A stretch of DNA of 64,000 bases from Coprinus comatus (taxonomy: Eukaryota > Basidiomycota > Agaricomycetes > Agaricales > Agaricaceae), in contig JAWPGT010000080.1 of NCBI GenBank assembly GCA_034638255.1, positions 36,229 through 100,228 on the forward strand, read 5' to 3'. Each line of letters opens with the position of its first letter. Positions within the stretch are counted from its first letter, which is position 1. This document shows, piece by piece, positions 9,901 through 19,228 of the stretch. A program made the position numbers and the translations under genes. Under the pieces are notes generated by a model, which searched no databases, was not told the origin of the DNA, and worked only from the letters and a program-made list of their open reading frames with translations.

Positions 9901-12900
9901 TTCAATCGTCCTTCAGACATTCGGATGAAGGTGCAGAACTCGTTGAGTTCATAAAAGGTCTTCTCGGTATGATGTATTTTCTTGTGTAACCAACTGAGTG
10001 GATCGAATTCCTTCATTTCGAATCGTAAGGTACAGAAATTAAAGGATTTACATGTTGTAACATCTGTTATGGAGTATAGCCATTTGTTTTTTCGTTGTAC
10101 TTTAAATCTGAGATTACGATCCCAAATGAAATCAGCACCTTCGTTGTATTTCATATTGTAGAAGGCGTTGAAATACCAAGAGAGGTAGGCCCCACGATAA
10201 TCTCGCCATTCTACTTTCTTGGAGTAGTTTATCATACTTTTCTTATACCCAGCCGTGAAGTTCAATTTCTTTGCCTTGGATATCTTCTGGGCATGGTTCA
10301 AAGCAATAGCTAAAGGGGTCATACTTTTGGCGTCCTCAAAGCTTAAAGAATAGCTTATTTCGTGCAGATGGTCTTCAATCTCATAATCATCAAAAGGGAT
10401 CCAAACATCAAATCGGGGGCGGTCAAGACCTTTGTCCAGTTTCCCATCAATTTTCTCTTCTTCAAAATAGGGGTCATGAAAATAAAGGGACGAAACCACT
10501 TTTATTTGTAGTGGGTCAGAGAATCTGGATTTTAAGTTAAAACTACCTTTGTTTTGTTTGTACTCAAACAAATCTGAGCATTGCCAGGTGGCCATATTGT
10601 TGTATATGTTTTCTATAGGGATCTCCTTTAAACTGTTTATTGGAGAATTATGTCCGGCTATTATTCCCAGGCTGAGGCACCAATTTTCTAGGTGTTCGTT
10701 CAAATGCTTCTCTTCAGGGCTCTCGCTGAGTCCTATTTGAAACTCGAATTGTTTCTCCCTTTTGATTACCTTTTCTCGCAAATGGAAATTTCGTTTCTTG
10801 TTGTATTTCTTATTCTTGTATCTGGGAGTCCGTTTTGTGATCGGAAGGCGAGTTATATTACCGAGCTCCAATTGGTGAAAACCCTCAGTGGAGTCTGCTA
10901 AGGCTTGTAAATGCTCTACTTTCTTTATTGAAGATAGTTCAATATTATGTAAACCAGGAGGCTTTCCTTTAGAATACATATTATTTCTAGAAGGGCATTG
11001 TTTGGACATATGTCCACTTTCTTTACAGTGGAAGCAACGGCCTTCTGCTCTGAGTGTATTCATTTCCTCGTTGCTTAGTTTCTTAGATTGGGAATTTTTA
11101 TTATGTACATTATGGGATCGGCGATTCTCATTGAACATGTTTTGAGGGCTATTACGATTTCGGAAGCCCTGAGAGTGGGAATTTGAATGTCTTCGATCAG
11201 GGTACCTGTCTCGAAGTTGGCGATCGAATTTGTGATCATGGTTGGGAGTCCTTTTGTCGGGGTAACGGTGCCCCGGAAATGAATTGTCATTTCGATATTT
11301 ATTTTTGGAGTAGTTATAGTCCTTATTATGGTTACCTCTACGAAAGTTCGATTCCCGGTCCTTCGAAGATTCGGGATATTGTGGTACTGACATGGCGATT
11401 TCTTGGACTTCAGCAGCGTGTAAGACTTCTTCATAAGAAGCGGAATCAGGGTTTAACAATTTTAACCAAAGGGCACTTTGTAGTTGTGGTCTGAGACCAA
11501 ACCATAATTTATTTACCCTTTCGCGTTCGTTAGTGTATCCCACTGTCAAGAATAATTCATTGAGAAGGGAGGCGAAATCCCTTACGGAACGATCTTCTTG
11601 TTTACACTTAAGAAGTCGTTCTCTTTGTATGGTTCGAAAATTTACTGGAAAACAGTAATTAAATAAGTCCGTGAAGAATCTAGACAGGCTCCATCTCTTA
11701 GGTTTGAGAGCGACTTCTCTAGTGTAGAAGTTGTATGCTTTTTCTATTAAGAAGTTTGAGATTACAGATACTTGTCTTTTCTTTTCAACGCGACCATATT
11801 TGACATAATCAATTGACTGGGTCATGAAGCGATGAAATTGTTGTACATTGGCCCTGCCGTTGTACTTCTCAGGCGGTTCGGGTTTGATCAGGGACTTGTG
11901 GTGTCTTTTTTTAGATTTCTTCTTTTCCTTGGATTTGTTAAGTTGTGCGTTGGCTTCCTTATTTGATTCCCTTTCAATGTTATTATTTTTAATGTTTCTT
12001 TCCTCAGTGGTAGGGGAATCCGAAGATGAGGTTGATGAGTCGGATTCTTTCGAAGAGTCAGAACTTTCATCACTGCTTGAGTCTGAGTCATCAGAATCAG
12101 AACTGGTGTCTTCGTTATGATTTCGGGACTTAGATTGACGATTGATTTCTTTGAAGGCACGCCCCAAGAAACTCTTGGGATCAATTTGGTTCGCAGCTCG
12201 CATATTCCAATCTTGTTTATCCTTCTTGTCCTTAGTAGGTTTAACCTTATTGAGTTTCTCTTCGAGGGTACGTTGGGATCCTTTGACTACGTTATTAATG
12301 TTTCCTTCCATGTTTTCCGATAATTGAACTGAGGTACTGCGGCGATATTCCTTTTCATCTTTGTGTGATTTCTTTTCCTTAAGGCTATTATTCTCAAGTT
12401 GATCCTTTAGGGTCTTATATTTCTCAAATTCGGCGCATTGATTTTCCATTACTAATTCTTCATCGGGGATTTCCTCGATGGCCTGTTTCCATGCTTTATA
12501 TTTTTCGAATTCGGCTTTCTGAGTTTCTAATTCTAATTCATTTTCGGGGATGTTAACATTTCCCCAGTTTCCAAGGTCGATCGTTTTTCCTTTTCTGGAG
12601 GTACCGGCTTCGGCTTCCTCACTATTCCTGATTTTCTTATTACGACGCGTGACTAATTTAAATTGTTCGGGAGTTAACCCTTCAGTCGCTTGTTTGAAAA
12701 TGTTTATACTGTCATCGAAGGTTCGATCAGTATCTGGGTTGTATTCTTCGGAAGAACTGGAATTATCTTCTTCCGTGTCACTCAGGAGGTTCCTTTTTCC
12801 ATATTTGTATTTAACTTTTTTATTGGGAGTTATTTCATTATATTCTACAGAACCAAAAGAAACGCCCTTCTTAGTAGACGTTTCTGTAACCTCATCCATT

Positions 12901-13034
12901 GACTTGGAAAGGTCCGGTTGGTCGGCGAAGGAGGAGTCTCCTTGGGCTGAATAGGATATACTGTTATCCGTGAGGAACTCACCTGGTATTAAGCCTGGGG
13001 CACTAACTGTACGAGTATGAGTTCTAGTAGACAT
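6984..13034 (-). CDS. gag-pol: Ty3/Gypsy gag-pol, proximal part: Gag, zinc knuckle, protease, RT, RNase H, integrase N-terminus
   Basis: 2016 codons in one frame from ATG at 13034. A long charged N-terminus (about 1-380) precedes a retrotransposon Gag capsid-like domain (about 385-540). A CCHC knuckle follows (CFHCKESGHMSKQC, about 667-680). About 440 residues of unassigned sequence then lead to an aspartic protease (ALIDSGSLGDF, Asp1129), reverse transcriptase with YLDD (1447-1450), RNase H (VTDGCLTG, Asp1601; YTDHRGLIHL), an integrase HHCC module (His1925 onward, CETCNTC) and the first integrase Asp (IGIDFVGPLP, 1993). Gag and Pol are fused with no frameshift. The frame ends at a TGA (6984-6986) inside the integrase core. 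The codon context (GAC TGA CTC ACC GGG) suggests a single substitution in a formerly continuous frame. Confidence 0.93.
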   Translation of the reverse strand: MSTRTHTRTVSAPGLIPGEFLTDNSISYSAQGDSSFADQPDLSKSMDEVTETSTKKGVSFGSVEYNEITPNKKVKYKYGKRNLLSDTEEDNSSSSEEYNPDTDRTFDDSINIFKQATEGLTPEQFKLVTRRNKKIRNSEEAEAGTSRKGKTIDLGNWGNVNIPENELELETQKAEFEKYKAWKQAIEEIPDEELVMENQCAEFEKYKTLKDQLENNSLKEKKSHKDEKEYRRSTSVQLSENMEGNINNVVKGSQRTLEEKLNKVKPTKDKKDKQDWNMRAANQIDPKSFLGRAFKEINRQSKSRNHNEDTSSDSDDSDSSSDESSDSSKESDSSTSSSDSPTTEERNIKNNNIERESNKEANAQLNKSKEKKKSKKRHHKSLIKPEPPEKYNGRANVQQFHRFMTQSIDYVKYGRVEKKRQVSVISNFLIEKAYNFYTREVALKPKRWSLSRFFTDLFNYCFPVNFRTIQRERLLKCKQEDRSVRDFASLLNELFLTVGYTNERERVNKLWFGLRPQLQSALWLKLLNPDSASYEEVLHAAEVQEIAMSVPQYPESSKDRESNFRRGNHNKDYNYSKNKYRNDNSFPGHRYPDKRTPNHDHKFDRQLRDRYPDRRHSNSHSQGFRNRNSPQNMFNENRRSHNVHNKNSQSKKLSNEEMNTLRAEGRCFHCKESGHMSKQCPSRNNMYSKGKPPGLHNIELSSIKKVEHLQALADSTEGFHQLELGNITRLPITKRTPRYKNKKYNKKRNFHLREKVIKREKQFEFQIGLSESPEEKHLNEHLENWCLSLGIIAGHNSPINSLKEIPIENIYNNMATWQCSDLFEYKQNKGSFNLKSRFSDPLQIKVVSSLYFHDPYFEEEKIDGKLDKGLDRPRFDVWIPFDDYEIEDHLHEISYSLSFEDAKSMTPLAIALNHAQKISKAKKLNFTAGYKKSMINYSKKVEWRDYRGAYLSWYFNAFYNMKYNEGADFIWDRNLRFKVQRKNKWLYSITDVTTCKSFNFCTLRFEMKEFDPLSWLHKKIHHTEKTFYELNEFCTFIRMSEGRLNHYMNETFDEDESTILYSIGYQNLDCSPDLENTDDIVLCAQQVQMGTYAQLQRNATSRRQVSRHIPRPLVIVVNINDHPCHALIDSGSLGDFMSSNLAQQLWVEKVELDKPVNVQMAVQGSCSKVNHGTKAILNYQKIVEERYFDIINLSNYDLILGTPFLYQHKVTMSLQPPAIVIGSDDSLPMKGPRVTTLSSRNIDILDNEISEIRDKLLLYADKLCIDPSNTPLPPLRDINHDIPLIDENKQYSWRPSKCPDALRDQWAMKKNSYIKSGRWICRPVRNAVPMLLIPKPKKNGEPPKLRTVIDLRERNKNTKKLSSPLPEIDGILRRVAKAKYMSSIDLADAYEQVRVNPLHEHRTTMNTPDGTMLSRVMQQGDTNASATFQLLMSHIFSPYIGVFLEVYLDDLIIYSNTLQEHIQNVKTVIDVLEREKFYLSKHKLHFLEKELKILGRFVSRNGIRMDPEKVDSLTKWKVPTNRDLLRGFLGSAGYLADDIDRVRIPMGILHELTSDEVPYRWEYIHQRAFNEIKAQADRCKGQFRKPLNYSKDAAPINVVTDGCLTGIAGVISQGTDWKKAEVAAFFSAKLNPAQQNYPVHEIELLAGVETMMRHRDLLYGTKFRWYTDHRGLIHLMKQRNLSPRQARWMEKLAEFDFEVIYVPGTDNILSDALSRLYSNEAKGVVRGRGEYTYHDIIDNDHMPSELITMPLVVGLEGVTTLANSEFFLGGMTTRAQNGINKKQIKFGGEYEPALESSQTDSFVQEDGNSKVNEQSANIPEPHTKLTIKIPARKNKDLKENENNENPFLTFVNNDHHGLNIMDEIRNKYREDKWFNSILDKPKEYKNFKIEDGLIYLKQGVNDILCIPDLKIGSRKVREIIINEAHAILAHLGARKTTLYLRDQVWWKTMVKDILKFCETCNTCKRTKPNNQKPYGLLNPLQIPHEPWESIGIDFVGPLPSSEDRNSSYDMITTVID

Positions 13035-13200
13035 AGTGACACCGAGAGAGGAGTGAGTTTTTAAGCAGAGGTAGAGAGTCCCGTCGAGTACTGGAAAGAG
13101 GTCGGTTGATCAGACCAACGTTGTCCCGAGATTGTCGAAGGGAAGGTTTAGAGGGAGAGATTAAGAAGCAAGAGTTACGATAGGTGTAAAGCTCAAAATA
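13035..13200 (-). other. Retroelement leader and primer-binding region
   Basis: 166 bases between the 5' LTR and the gag ATG. The minus strand just inside the LTR reads TATTTTGAGCTTTACACC. It does not begin with TGG, so it is not an ordinary site for a tRNA 3' end. The true primer is unknown. Confidence 0.55.
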
Positions 13201-13516
13201 TGTGACGTTCGAGTAACTAGATGTTAGGTCGAGTCACACGAGTCTTATAGAACCGAAGAGAGCGTTAAGTTCTATCGATTCCAAAGAAGCTGAGTACTCT
13301 AGTACATTCGGGTGGTCTTTATATGCTGTAGAAAATAGGAGTAGAGAGTGTAGGAATAAAAGTAAACCGGAGGATATGAAATGTAAGGAATGTAGATAAG
13401 TTTTAATAATGGAATGAGTGGGGTAAGAATGAAAGTATAGTTCTAGATTAGAGGAGACCGTTCGAGAGAATGTACAGTAAAGAGAGGAGAACGAAGGAAG
13501 GTTCCAGACTGCCACA
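13201..13516 (-). repeat. 5' LTR of the Ty3/Gypsy element
   Basis: 316 bp, near-identical to 4426-4741. It drives leftward transcription. A TATAAA on the minus strand (plus 13318-13323) is the likely core promoter. Confidence 0.95.
13318..13323 (-). promoter_or_regulatory. TATA box in the 5' LTR
   Basis: The minus strand reads CATATAAAGACC within the 5' LTR, about 285 bases before the gag ATG. The copy in the 3' LTR lies at 4543-4548. Confidence 0.5.
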
Positions 13517-13521
13517 TTACT
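13517..13521 (+). repeat. Target-site duplication (right), TTACT
   Basis: Matches 4421-4425 and directly follows the terminal CA of the right LTR. Confidence 0.93.
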
Positions 13522-14430
13522 AGTTCCACCTTGACAGGCGGATGTAATCTTTAATTAAAATATATCTGCTGCCCGTTGATAGTGGGACAATCAGTTCCTC
13601 CCTCTGGTCGGGTCATGATACTTGAAGCTCTTTATGACCTATAACTACTATTGCTACTTGTACTATTAATGTCTCAAGTAGGAATCAGTGCAAGTGAATA
13701 TTATATAACATAGAAAATGGAGAATGAAAGAATAAAAATAAAAACACTATTATAAATAGCTACATCCGATCAGTAATAGATGGCGTAATGATAGATGTCC
13801 TTACTCCGAGGACTGTACTAAATATACATTGAGGAAGCTTGTCGTTTCTAAGGAACCACAGGCGGGGTTTAATTGCGAAAAATTACCAGCTATGGTATGT
13901 GTTGTGCAAAACATATTGTTTGTTTTCATAAGGCTTAGGAGTCCGAAGTTGTGATTAGTAGCACATATCACAATATGTATGTAGATTGCCCACCGTGGGA
14001 CTCGGAGTTCCGGATTCAACCGTACTGAGTACCATATGATATTTCCCAAGGCATAAGATAAATTCCTATTCTAACATATAGCTACAACATATACAGGTGT
14101 GAAAGACCAAAAGATTAATATTACAGAGTAGTATGTACAATGAGGAGGAGCCCGAACCTTGATTGAAATTCTGAGTGAGGAAAACATACACATGATGGGT
14201 GACATATAAGATCATGATTATAACATAGTTGTATAGAGCAATGAAGTGATAGACCTATATACATTGTATTATAATATAATTATAGGGAGAGACGCGACCA
14301 CGTCTAAGACATTGAGGTATTGCAATCCATTTGCGATCCCGGAGAACTACTAAAAATGCCTAATCTTGTAGGTGGAAAGGGCTCGCTAAACCGCCTACTA
14401 TCCTAGGGCACGTGTGGGAACCACAGGTGG
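13522..14430. other. Intergenic stretch, no gene seen
   Basis: AT-rich sequence between the retroelement and the first block II copy. One 82-codon minus-strand frame (13801-14049) has no recognisable features. I see no supported gene. Confidence 0.5.
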
Positions 14431-14446
14431 TGCATTTCTGGTGACA

Positions 14447-14454
14447 TTACGTCA
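14447..14454 (+). promoter_or_regulatory. CRE-like octamer TTACGTCA upstream of cysteine-cluster copy
   Basis: TTACGTCA (TGACGTAA on the other strand) is a CRE/bZIP-type site. The same octamer precedes other family copies at 33718, 37703, 52601 and 56011, usually followed by a CTTCACTCGATC-like run. Confidence 0.35.
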
Positions 14455-14683
14455 ACGACTTCTTTCCCCTCAACCAACTACTACGCTCTGCTTCACTCGA
14501 TCTACACTGGCTCGTTCAGAACATGTGGTCAACAACATCGGATATCACTTCAAGAAAGTTTATTCCTCCTGGAACGTGGTGCATGTCTCCGCTGCACAGT
14601 TACAATTCCTTTGTTTCGTTTTTCTTAGGTTGCACGCTTTTTGGGTTTTGACCTGCAGGATCTCTCTGTGGCAGTACCTGTTC

Positions 14684-14702
14684 GAAAGGACTTGGTATCA
14701 TC
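14684..14702 (+). promoter_or_regulatory. Conserved GAAAGG..TTGGTAT(A)ATC block before the cysteine-cluster ATG
   Basis: A motif of about 19 bases containing a TATA-like core, followed by a CT-rich tract and an ATG within about 110-150 bases. It recurs before family copies at 21139, 34015, 36809, 45731, 52908 and 55696. It is probably the core promoter of the family. Confidence 0.4.
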
Positions 14703-14830
14703 CACAGTGTTTTGGCTCTGAGCTTCTCTCTCCTTCTCTCCCTCTCCCTTTCTCTCTGCAGTGTCCGTCACCGTCCTTGTATCTTGGTTGTTCGCTCATA
14801 GTATTGTCTTCGCCTTCGCCTTCGTCATTC

Positions 14831-16290
14831 ATGGATCTGGTCTATCTCTTCTCTACTACAACTCCCACGAATCAATCTAAATCGACCAATGGGGAGGATG
14901 GGATGTCACTACCACTTATTCATTCAGTTTCACCTGACCCTGATCCCGTTCCTCCATCAGTTACAGCTGACTCGAGTGTTCATGAAGCCATGGATGACGA
15001 CTCTGGAGCTGCAAGTAGTGACCAGTCAGTGTCTCAACTTGACACTGACAACAGTGAGACTCGAAATCGAGTTTTAGTGTCGGATATTTGATATTTGGGC
15101 GGAGTTTTTTTTTTACACTGTATAGTGTATGGACTCTATGTTTCGAAAGAGTTCTAAGGCGTGGTTGAAGGGGTTGAATCAATGAGATCCGGAATAAGTA
15201 AGTGAAATTTCTGACACGCTCTTTTCCGACGTTGCCAGTGAATTTCGTTTCATTTGTTTAGATTTACGAGTCCCGTACGATCCAGAATTCGATATGATCG
15301 TAAGCATCTACGATATTAATTATGTGTCACAGCATGTCGTACTTATTCACGCACGAAAACTTTTTAGAAAACAGGTGATTATGGAGAAATTGTGGTTGGA
15401 GGAAAAGGAGTATGATTATCTCATGAAACTTGTTCCACCTAGAGGAAGTGGTATTTGCGATGGTCATGTTGGTACTAGTGTTCATGAGGATTCCGGGACA
15501 GGTTGCCGGGACTGAGACTAGAACTGGTGTAGATTGCGACTGCAGTCTACCCTTATTACTATGAAGGTGATAAACCCGGTTACGAAACATCCGACTTCGA
15601 TTTTGACAAGGAAGAGACCCAAGAGCACAGGAAAAGGTACTGATAGAAACGAATATGGGAATGTGAATGGTTGTTGAGATGACTCGGAAAAAAAGACCCC
15701 TTATTAGGTTCGTCGGCTTCACACTGACATTTCTCTCCTTCTGACAGTCTCCGGATCTGGGCTTGATTTGGGTTCTCATTCTGGTTTTCAAAAGCTGAAT
15801 CGGAATCCGAGATGGAAGCTGAGTCGAAGGAAGATGAATTAGAACACGAGACCAAAATGATGATGAAACCCCCTCTGATAAAGAACGTCAAAAGATTGGG
15901 TTGGGTTGCATTGTATAGGTCAGAAGCGACCTGCTTTATACGTGCCGGTGACGCATCAACGTCAAACATCATGCATGAAGATTTCATCACAGAATCTGAC
16001 GTCCCAGTCACCGGATCTTGCAGAGAATCCAACTGAAATCGTAGCTTTCAATGTAATGCTTGGACTTCATCTATGCATGGTAGACCTCAACCGACTACTA
16101 CTCGAGGAGCTCAGAAAGCATCGGTTAGGCACTCAGCAAGGATTCAAGGCCATCCTGGGAATATAAATGGTCAACCAACTTGGAGCGCCGACAATAGCAA
16201 ACTTGAATACCCTCTTTAAAACCTTCAATGTTGTTGGTAGATGTCATGCTGACTCTGGCAGAGAGAACGTCATCAACGTAATTAGAATAA
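14831..16290 (+). pseudogene. Cysteine-cluster protein pseudogene, copy 1
   Basis: The start MDLVYLFSTTTPTNQSKS is followed by an acidic Ser/Thr/Pro-rich N-terminus ending SETRNRVLVSDI and a stop at 15089-15091, where the best copy (56.1 kb) has Trp and continues. An intron remnant (GTAAGTGAAATTTCTGAC ... TTTAG) and a second exon (15294-15515, KQVIMEKLWLEEKEY) follow, but the CxxC ligands are lost because TGT reads CGT. The third exon (about 15812-16166) keeps the acidic part and a GQKRPAL segment in shifted frames. The same lesions occur in the 34 kb and 53 kb copies. The intact family would be a small nuclear-type protein with a zinc-cluster-like motif; its function is unknown. Confidence 0.7.
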
Positions 16291-16769
16291 TACCTAATAC
16301 ATAGACTTTGTGTTGATACTCAGTGTATTTTGTGAGATATCTAAAGAAGTAGAGATTTGACTTTAAATCAAAATCATGAGGTACAGTCGACGCTCTGACC
16401 ATCGTTCTATTTTAGTCCATTATCCACATCACGTCATACCAAAACTCTCTCTCACTTCCCAACACTTTAGTCCTCTGCTTCACTTGATCTGCGCTGGCTG
16501 TCTTTTTCTGACGCAGATTTGGCCTTCCTCTGGAATCAACACGTCTCTTGGCTACTAGTCTACCGCGTCTCTTGGCACTTTTGCTTATTTTGGGCATTGA
16601 ACACTCCTGTACTTGCAGTGGCTTCCAACCATAGGATGCACATTGGAAGCGTACTTGGATAGGTCGTGTATGTTATCATTTGTGTATCTGGATGACGTGG
16701 TAGATGACGCATGCATGCATTGTGGTTAGGAAGGACTAGTATTATTGTGAGTTATGTCATTTATACAGT

Positions 16770-17220
16770 ACGTGTATGTACTCAACACAACATCGACATA
16801 CCTTTTCAAGCTCTACATCTGTACCCTGTCATACTGCATGGTGATAAAACAAAGGCCTGTCACCATTCACAAGTGCTTCGTGCCCGGCACATTGGATTTG
16901 TCTCGCTTCGTGTCATACCTATTCTCTGCATGAAGTCCTATCGATCCTCGACCTCACAAGACATTCATCAAGGCGCACTATCTGACATTTAGATGGTGAT
17001 GTTGAGAAAAGTGTGAAGGGGTTGGAAAAATAGAGGAAAAGGCGGAGCACTGGTGCGTCACAAGCCTATCTTTTGTATTCACCTATATTGATAATGCACT
17101 AGAACTACATAAAGACATTCGTAGCATTAAAAATGTCATTGATACTGGAATCATTCATTATTTGAAGATCCCGAACATCATTCATCCTACAACAACCCCG
17201 CTCAACATGTGACTCTAGCC
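16770..17220 (+). pseudogene. Fragment resembling the DUF6535 3' end
   Basis: Degenerate sequence whose end (GGTGCGTCACAAGCC) matches the exon 6 donor region of the DUF6535 genes (GGTACGTCGCAAG), preceded by sequence in the place of the exon 6 end. No open frame survives. It is also found in block II copies 2 and 3. Confidence 0.35.
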
Positions 17221-17289
17221 TTAAGGCATCTCGTTCCGCGGTGACGTTTCTTTTTCTTTTTCCATGTTGTACAGAGGAGTCATAAGGAA

Positions 17290-17720
17290 GTCAAGTCGAT
17301 AATCCTTCAACGGGTATTACTTGAATCCTGTTGGAATATGCAGTATATGTATGTGCTGCGCACACCGCAGTTGCAGTTTCTTTGTTCGGTTTTTCGTCTT
17401 CGATCGCTTCAACGTTGCTTCTCTTTTGGTTTTGACTTCGAGGATTTCTCAGCGCGCTGTGATTTGCTCGTATTACCACAAAGGTGGCGAGCCTGGTTGC
17501 TAAAGTTCTGGCATCAGTTTTGACGAAGACTATATCCAAGAGGAAAGGGAAAGGGTTGATAGGAAGGGATATATATGGTAATGGAAGTGGAAGTGGGAAT
17601 GGTCGTGGAGAACGAAAATATTATCAAGTTCGTCAGATTCACATCTCTCTCCCTCTGACATAGCTCTTATTCTCATTCAAAAGACAGTGAATCCGAGTCT
17701 GAAGATAAAATGAATTAGAA
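17290..17720 (+). pseudogene. Cysteine-cluster gene relic (upstream block plus basic and acidic parts)
   Basis: Starts with the conserved upstream block (GCAGTTGCAGTTTCTTTG) and jumps to the Lys/Gly-rich end of exon 2 (VDRKGYIYGNGSGSGNGRGE in broken frame) and an acidic exon 3 piece. The N-terminus and cysteine exon are missing. Similar relics lie near 36.6-37.6 kb and 55.5-55.9 kb. Confidence 0.5.
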
Positions 17721-18223
17721 TATGTAATTACCATGCATCTCTATTCTCGACATACTGGTTATTGCTCTGATGTTTCGGAATAACTGATCAATTTGGTGTC
17801 CATGCGTCGTTAGGTCAATGACAACCCTCTATTCCCCAGCGTTTATTGGTACGCTTCACTCGATCTGTGTCTGTTATCTTACTACTACATCTACACGCCT
17901 TGATCTTCGTTACTAGCCTGTCACGACTCTACTGGTTCATAATTTACTGGTTCATAATTTATCGCCTGAAGGCTTTGTCTTCATATCCGAGATTCCCAAA
18001 ACTCAGGGCTTCGCTTTTATGTCTTATCACGGTTCACTCCCAGACAAAGTTTTTTTTGATATGGATTCTATGTATGCTGACGACAATTGGGAAGCCAATC
18101 TCGTTATGTAGCGCTTTGGGCTTTTACTAAGGGTTTGGTTTGGGCGTCAAAACATGCTGTCATCACAACGAACAGCCCCTTCTGGATATATAAAAGGTTG
18201 TGCTCATAACTCAGCACTAATCT

Positions 18224-19228
18224 ATGGCTACAAAAACTACCCTACATATGGTATCGTTTGCACAACAACAGCCTGGGTTGTTGGTTACATTAGAGCTGAA
18301 GAAGGCAATTGATGATTGTACAAAAGAAGTTGACAGAATTAATAAAGATTGTCGTTCGAAGAACCGAAAATTCCGGTGCGTACTTTCCCTATCTTTCTCT
18401 TGTATCTTTTGTTCTCCTATCCAAATACTAATCAATCCTTATTGTATATAAATGTAGTGATATCGATTTCGACCTAGAAAATGATAAGAATCCATGCTTG
18501 TATGGGACAATTAGACGTTCTGGAGGTTCATTTACTCCTGTGGATGTTCATCGAATTACACAAATATTTGATAACCCACAATTTTTCGTGGGTGGGGAGC
18601 CAGATGCAAATGATATCGTGCAAGGTGCTTTGGGATTGTTGGTTTCTTTAGGCTTTAGCGACAGTTTCTAACGTGCGGGAGCTGGTGAAATTATTCTGTG
18701 TCAAGGTAGATATCGGGATTTAGTCGTGGTTTACAATACCAAACTCTAACAAAACTTAATTAGCGTGATGAAGCGGATGGAGTTTATGGCTTCATATTCT
18801 TCAGGGACAACGAAATTATTTTTGTCATAGACTTTGATCAGAAGTGAGTGTGGTAGGCTACCATAGTCCCTTTCATGTTGATCCAAAAGTGCTATAGGGC
18901 GCATGCAAATTACATTACATTCCTACTCCATTGAAAACTTTAATCGAAACAGACTTTGAGAAATTTGAAAAGGAGCAGGAGGAAAAGGCTAAGCAACAGG
19001 AAGTCGAAAAGGCAAAGAGTCTCAGTCGATAATGGTGACACCAAAGGAGATACCAAAGAAATAAAAGATAAAACTGAAGGATCTGACGACGAAACAGTGA
19101 CGACGACGACGACGACGGTTGTTACTACTGTGAAGAAAAAGAAGAAACAAGAACTCACTCCAACACCAAGTCCCTCACGCACGTCAGCAGTTTTATACTA
19201 TGTAACAAATAGCAACCTTCTTAAGTAA
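18224..19228 (+). pseudogene. Calpain-family cysteine protease pseudogene 1
   Basis: ATG at 18224 opens exon 1 (to 18375; QQQPGLLVTLELKKAIDDC), then a GT-AG intron and exon 2 from 18458 (DIDFDLENDKNPCLYGTIRR; VHRITQIFDNPQFFVGGEP; VQGALG). Here the calpain Cys box (GDCWFLSA in copy 2) has lost two bases near 18634, which shifts the frame. A further exon (18764-18843, RDEADGVYGFIFFRDNE) is present. The catalytic domain after it is missing, and the sequence jumps to a Lys/Glu-rich C-terminal segment (DFEKFEKEQEEKAKQQE, from about 18950). The internal deletion and frameshift make it nonfunctional. Family assignment rests on the Cys-box surroundings and the N-terminus typical of agaric calpains. 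Confidence 0.78.
19098..19118 (+). repeat. Short (ACG)n microsatellite
   Basis: Six ACG/CGA units in the Asp/Thr-coding tail of the calpain pseudogene. The 39 kb copy has only two or three. Confidence 0.7.

Larger units (their letters stand above)
4426..13516 (-). mobile_element. Complete Ty3/Gypsy chromovirus-like LTR retrotransposon (9,091 bp)
   Basis: The element has two 316-bp LTRs in direct orientation that start TG and end CA and differ at two positions by my reading (314/316), a 5-bp target duplication, and one gag-pol reading frame on the minus strand. Domain order is gag with zinc knuckle, aspartic protease, reverse transcriptase, RNase H, integrase, chromodomain-like segment. Integrase after RNase H defines Ty3/Gypsy. 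The near-identical LTRs mean a recent insertion. One in-frame TGA (6984-6986) is the only lesion I found, so this copy may be non-autonomous unless the stop is read through or the codon is a sequence error. Confidence 0.95.
14440..17200 (+). repeat. Block II copy 1 (cysteine-cluster pseudogene plus flanks)
   Basis: Largely collinear with 33690-36560 and 52580-55440. All three carry the same coding lesions, so the duplication happened after the gene had decayed. Copy 1 is the most diverged and lacks part of the upstream region that copies 2 and 3 share. Confidence 0.85.

Noticed and set aside
1..13034. Relation of the left-edge pol fragment and the complete element as parts of one nested element
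   Set aside because: They lie on opposite strands, differ in integrase sequence and C-terminus, and the complete element has its own LTRs and target duplication.
14414..14830. Open extension upstream of the cysteine-cluster start at 14831
   Set aside because: The stretch corresponds to the conserved upstream, promoter-like module and is not open in other copies.
16412..16597. Very basic minus-strand frame of about 61 codons (KSAKRRGRLVAKRRVDSRGR), repeated at 35716-35904 and 54593-54781
   Set aside because: It exists only in the three near-identical block II copies. Diverged copies of the same DNA (26.3, 57.3 kb) do not keep the frame, so it looks like a by-product of the duplication.
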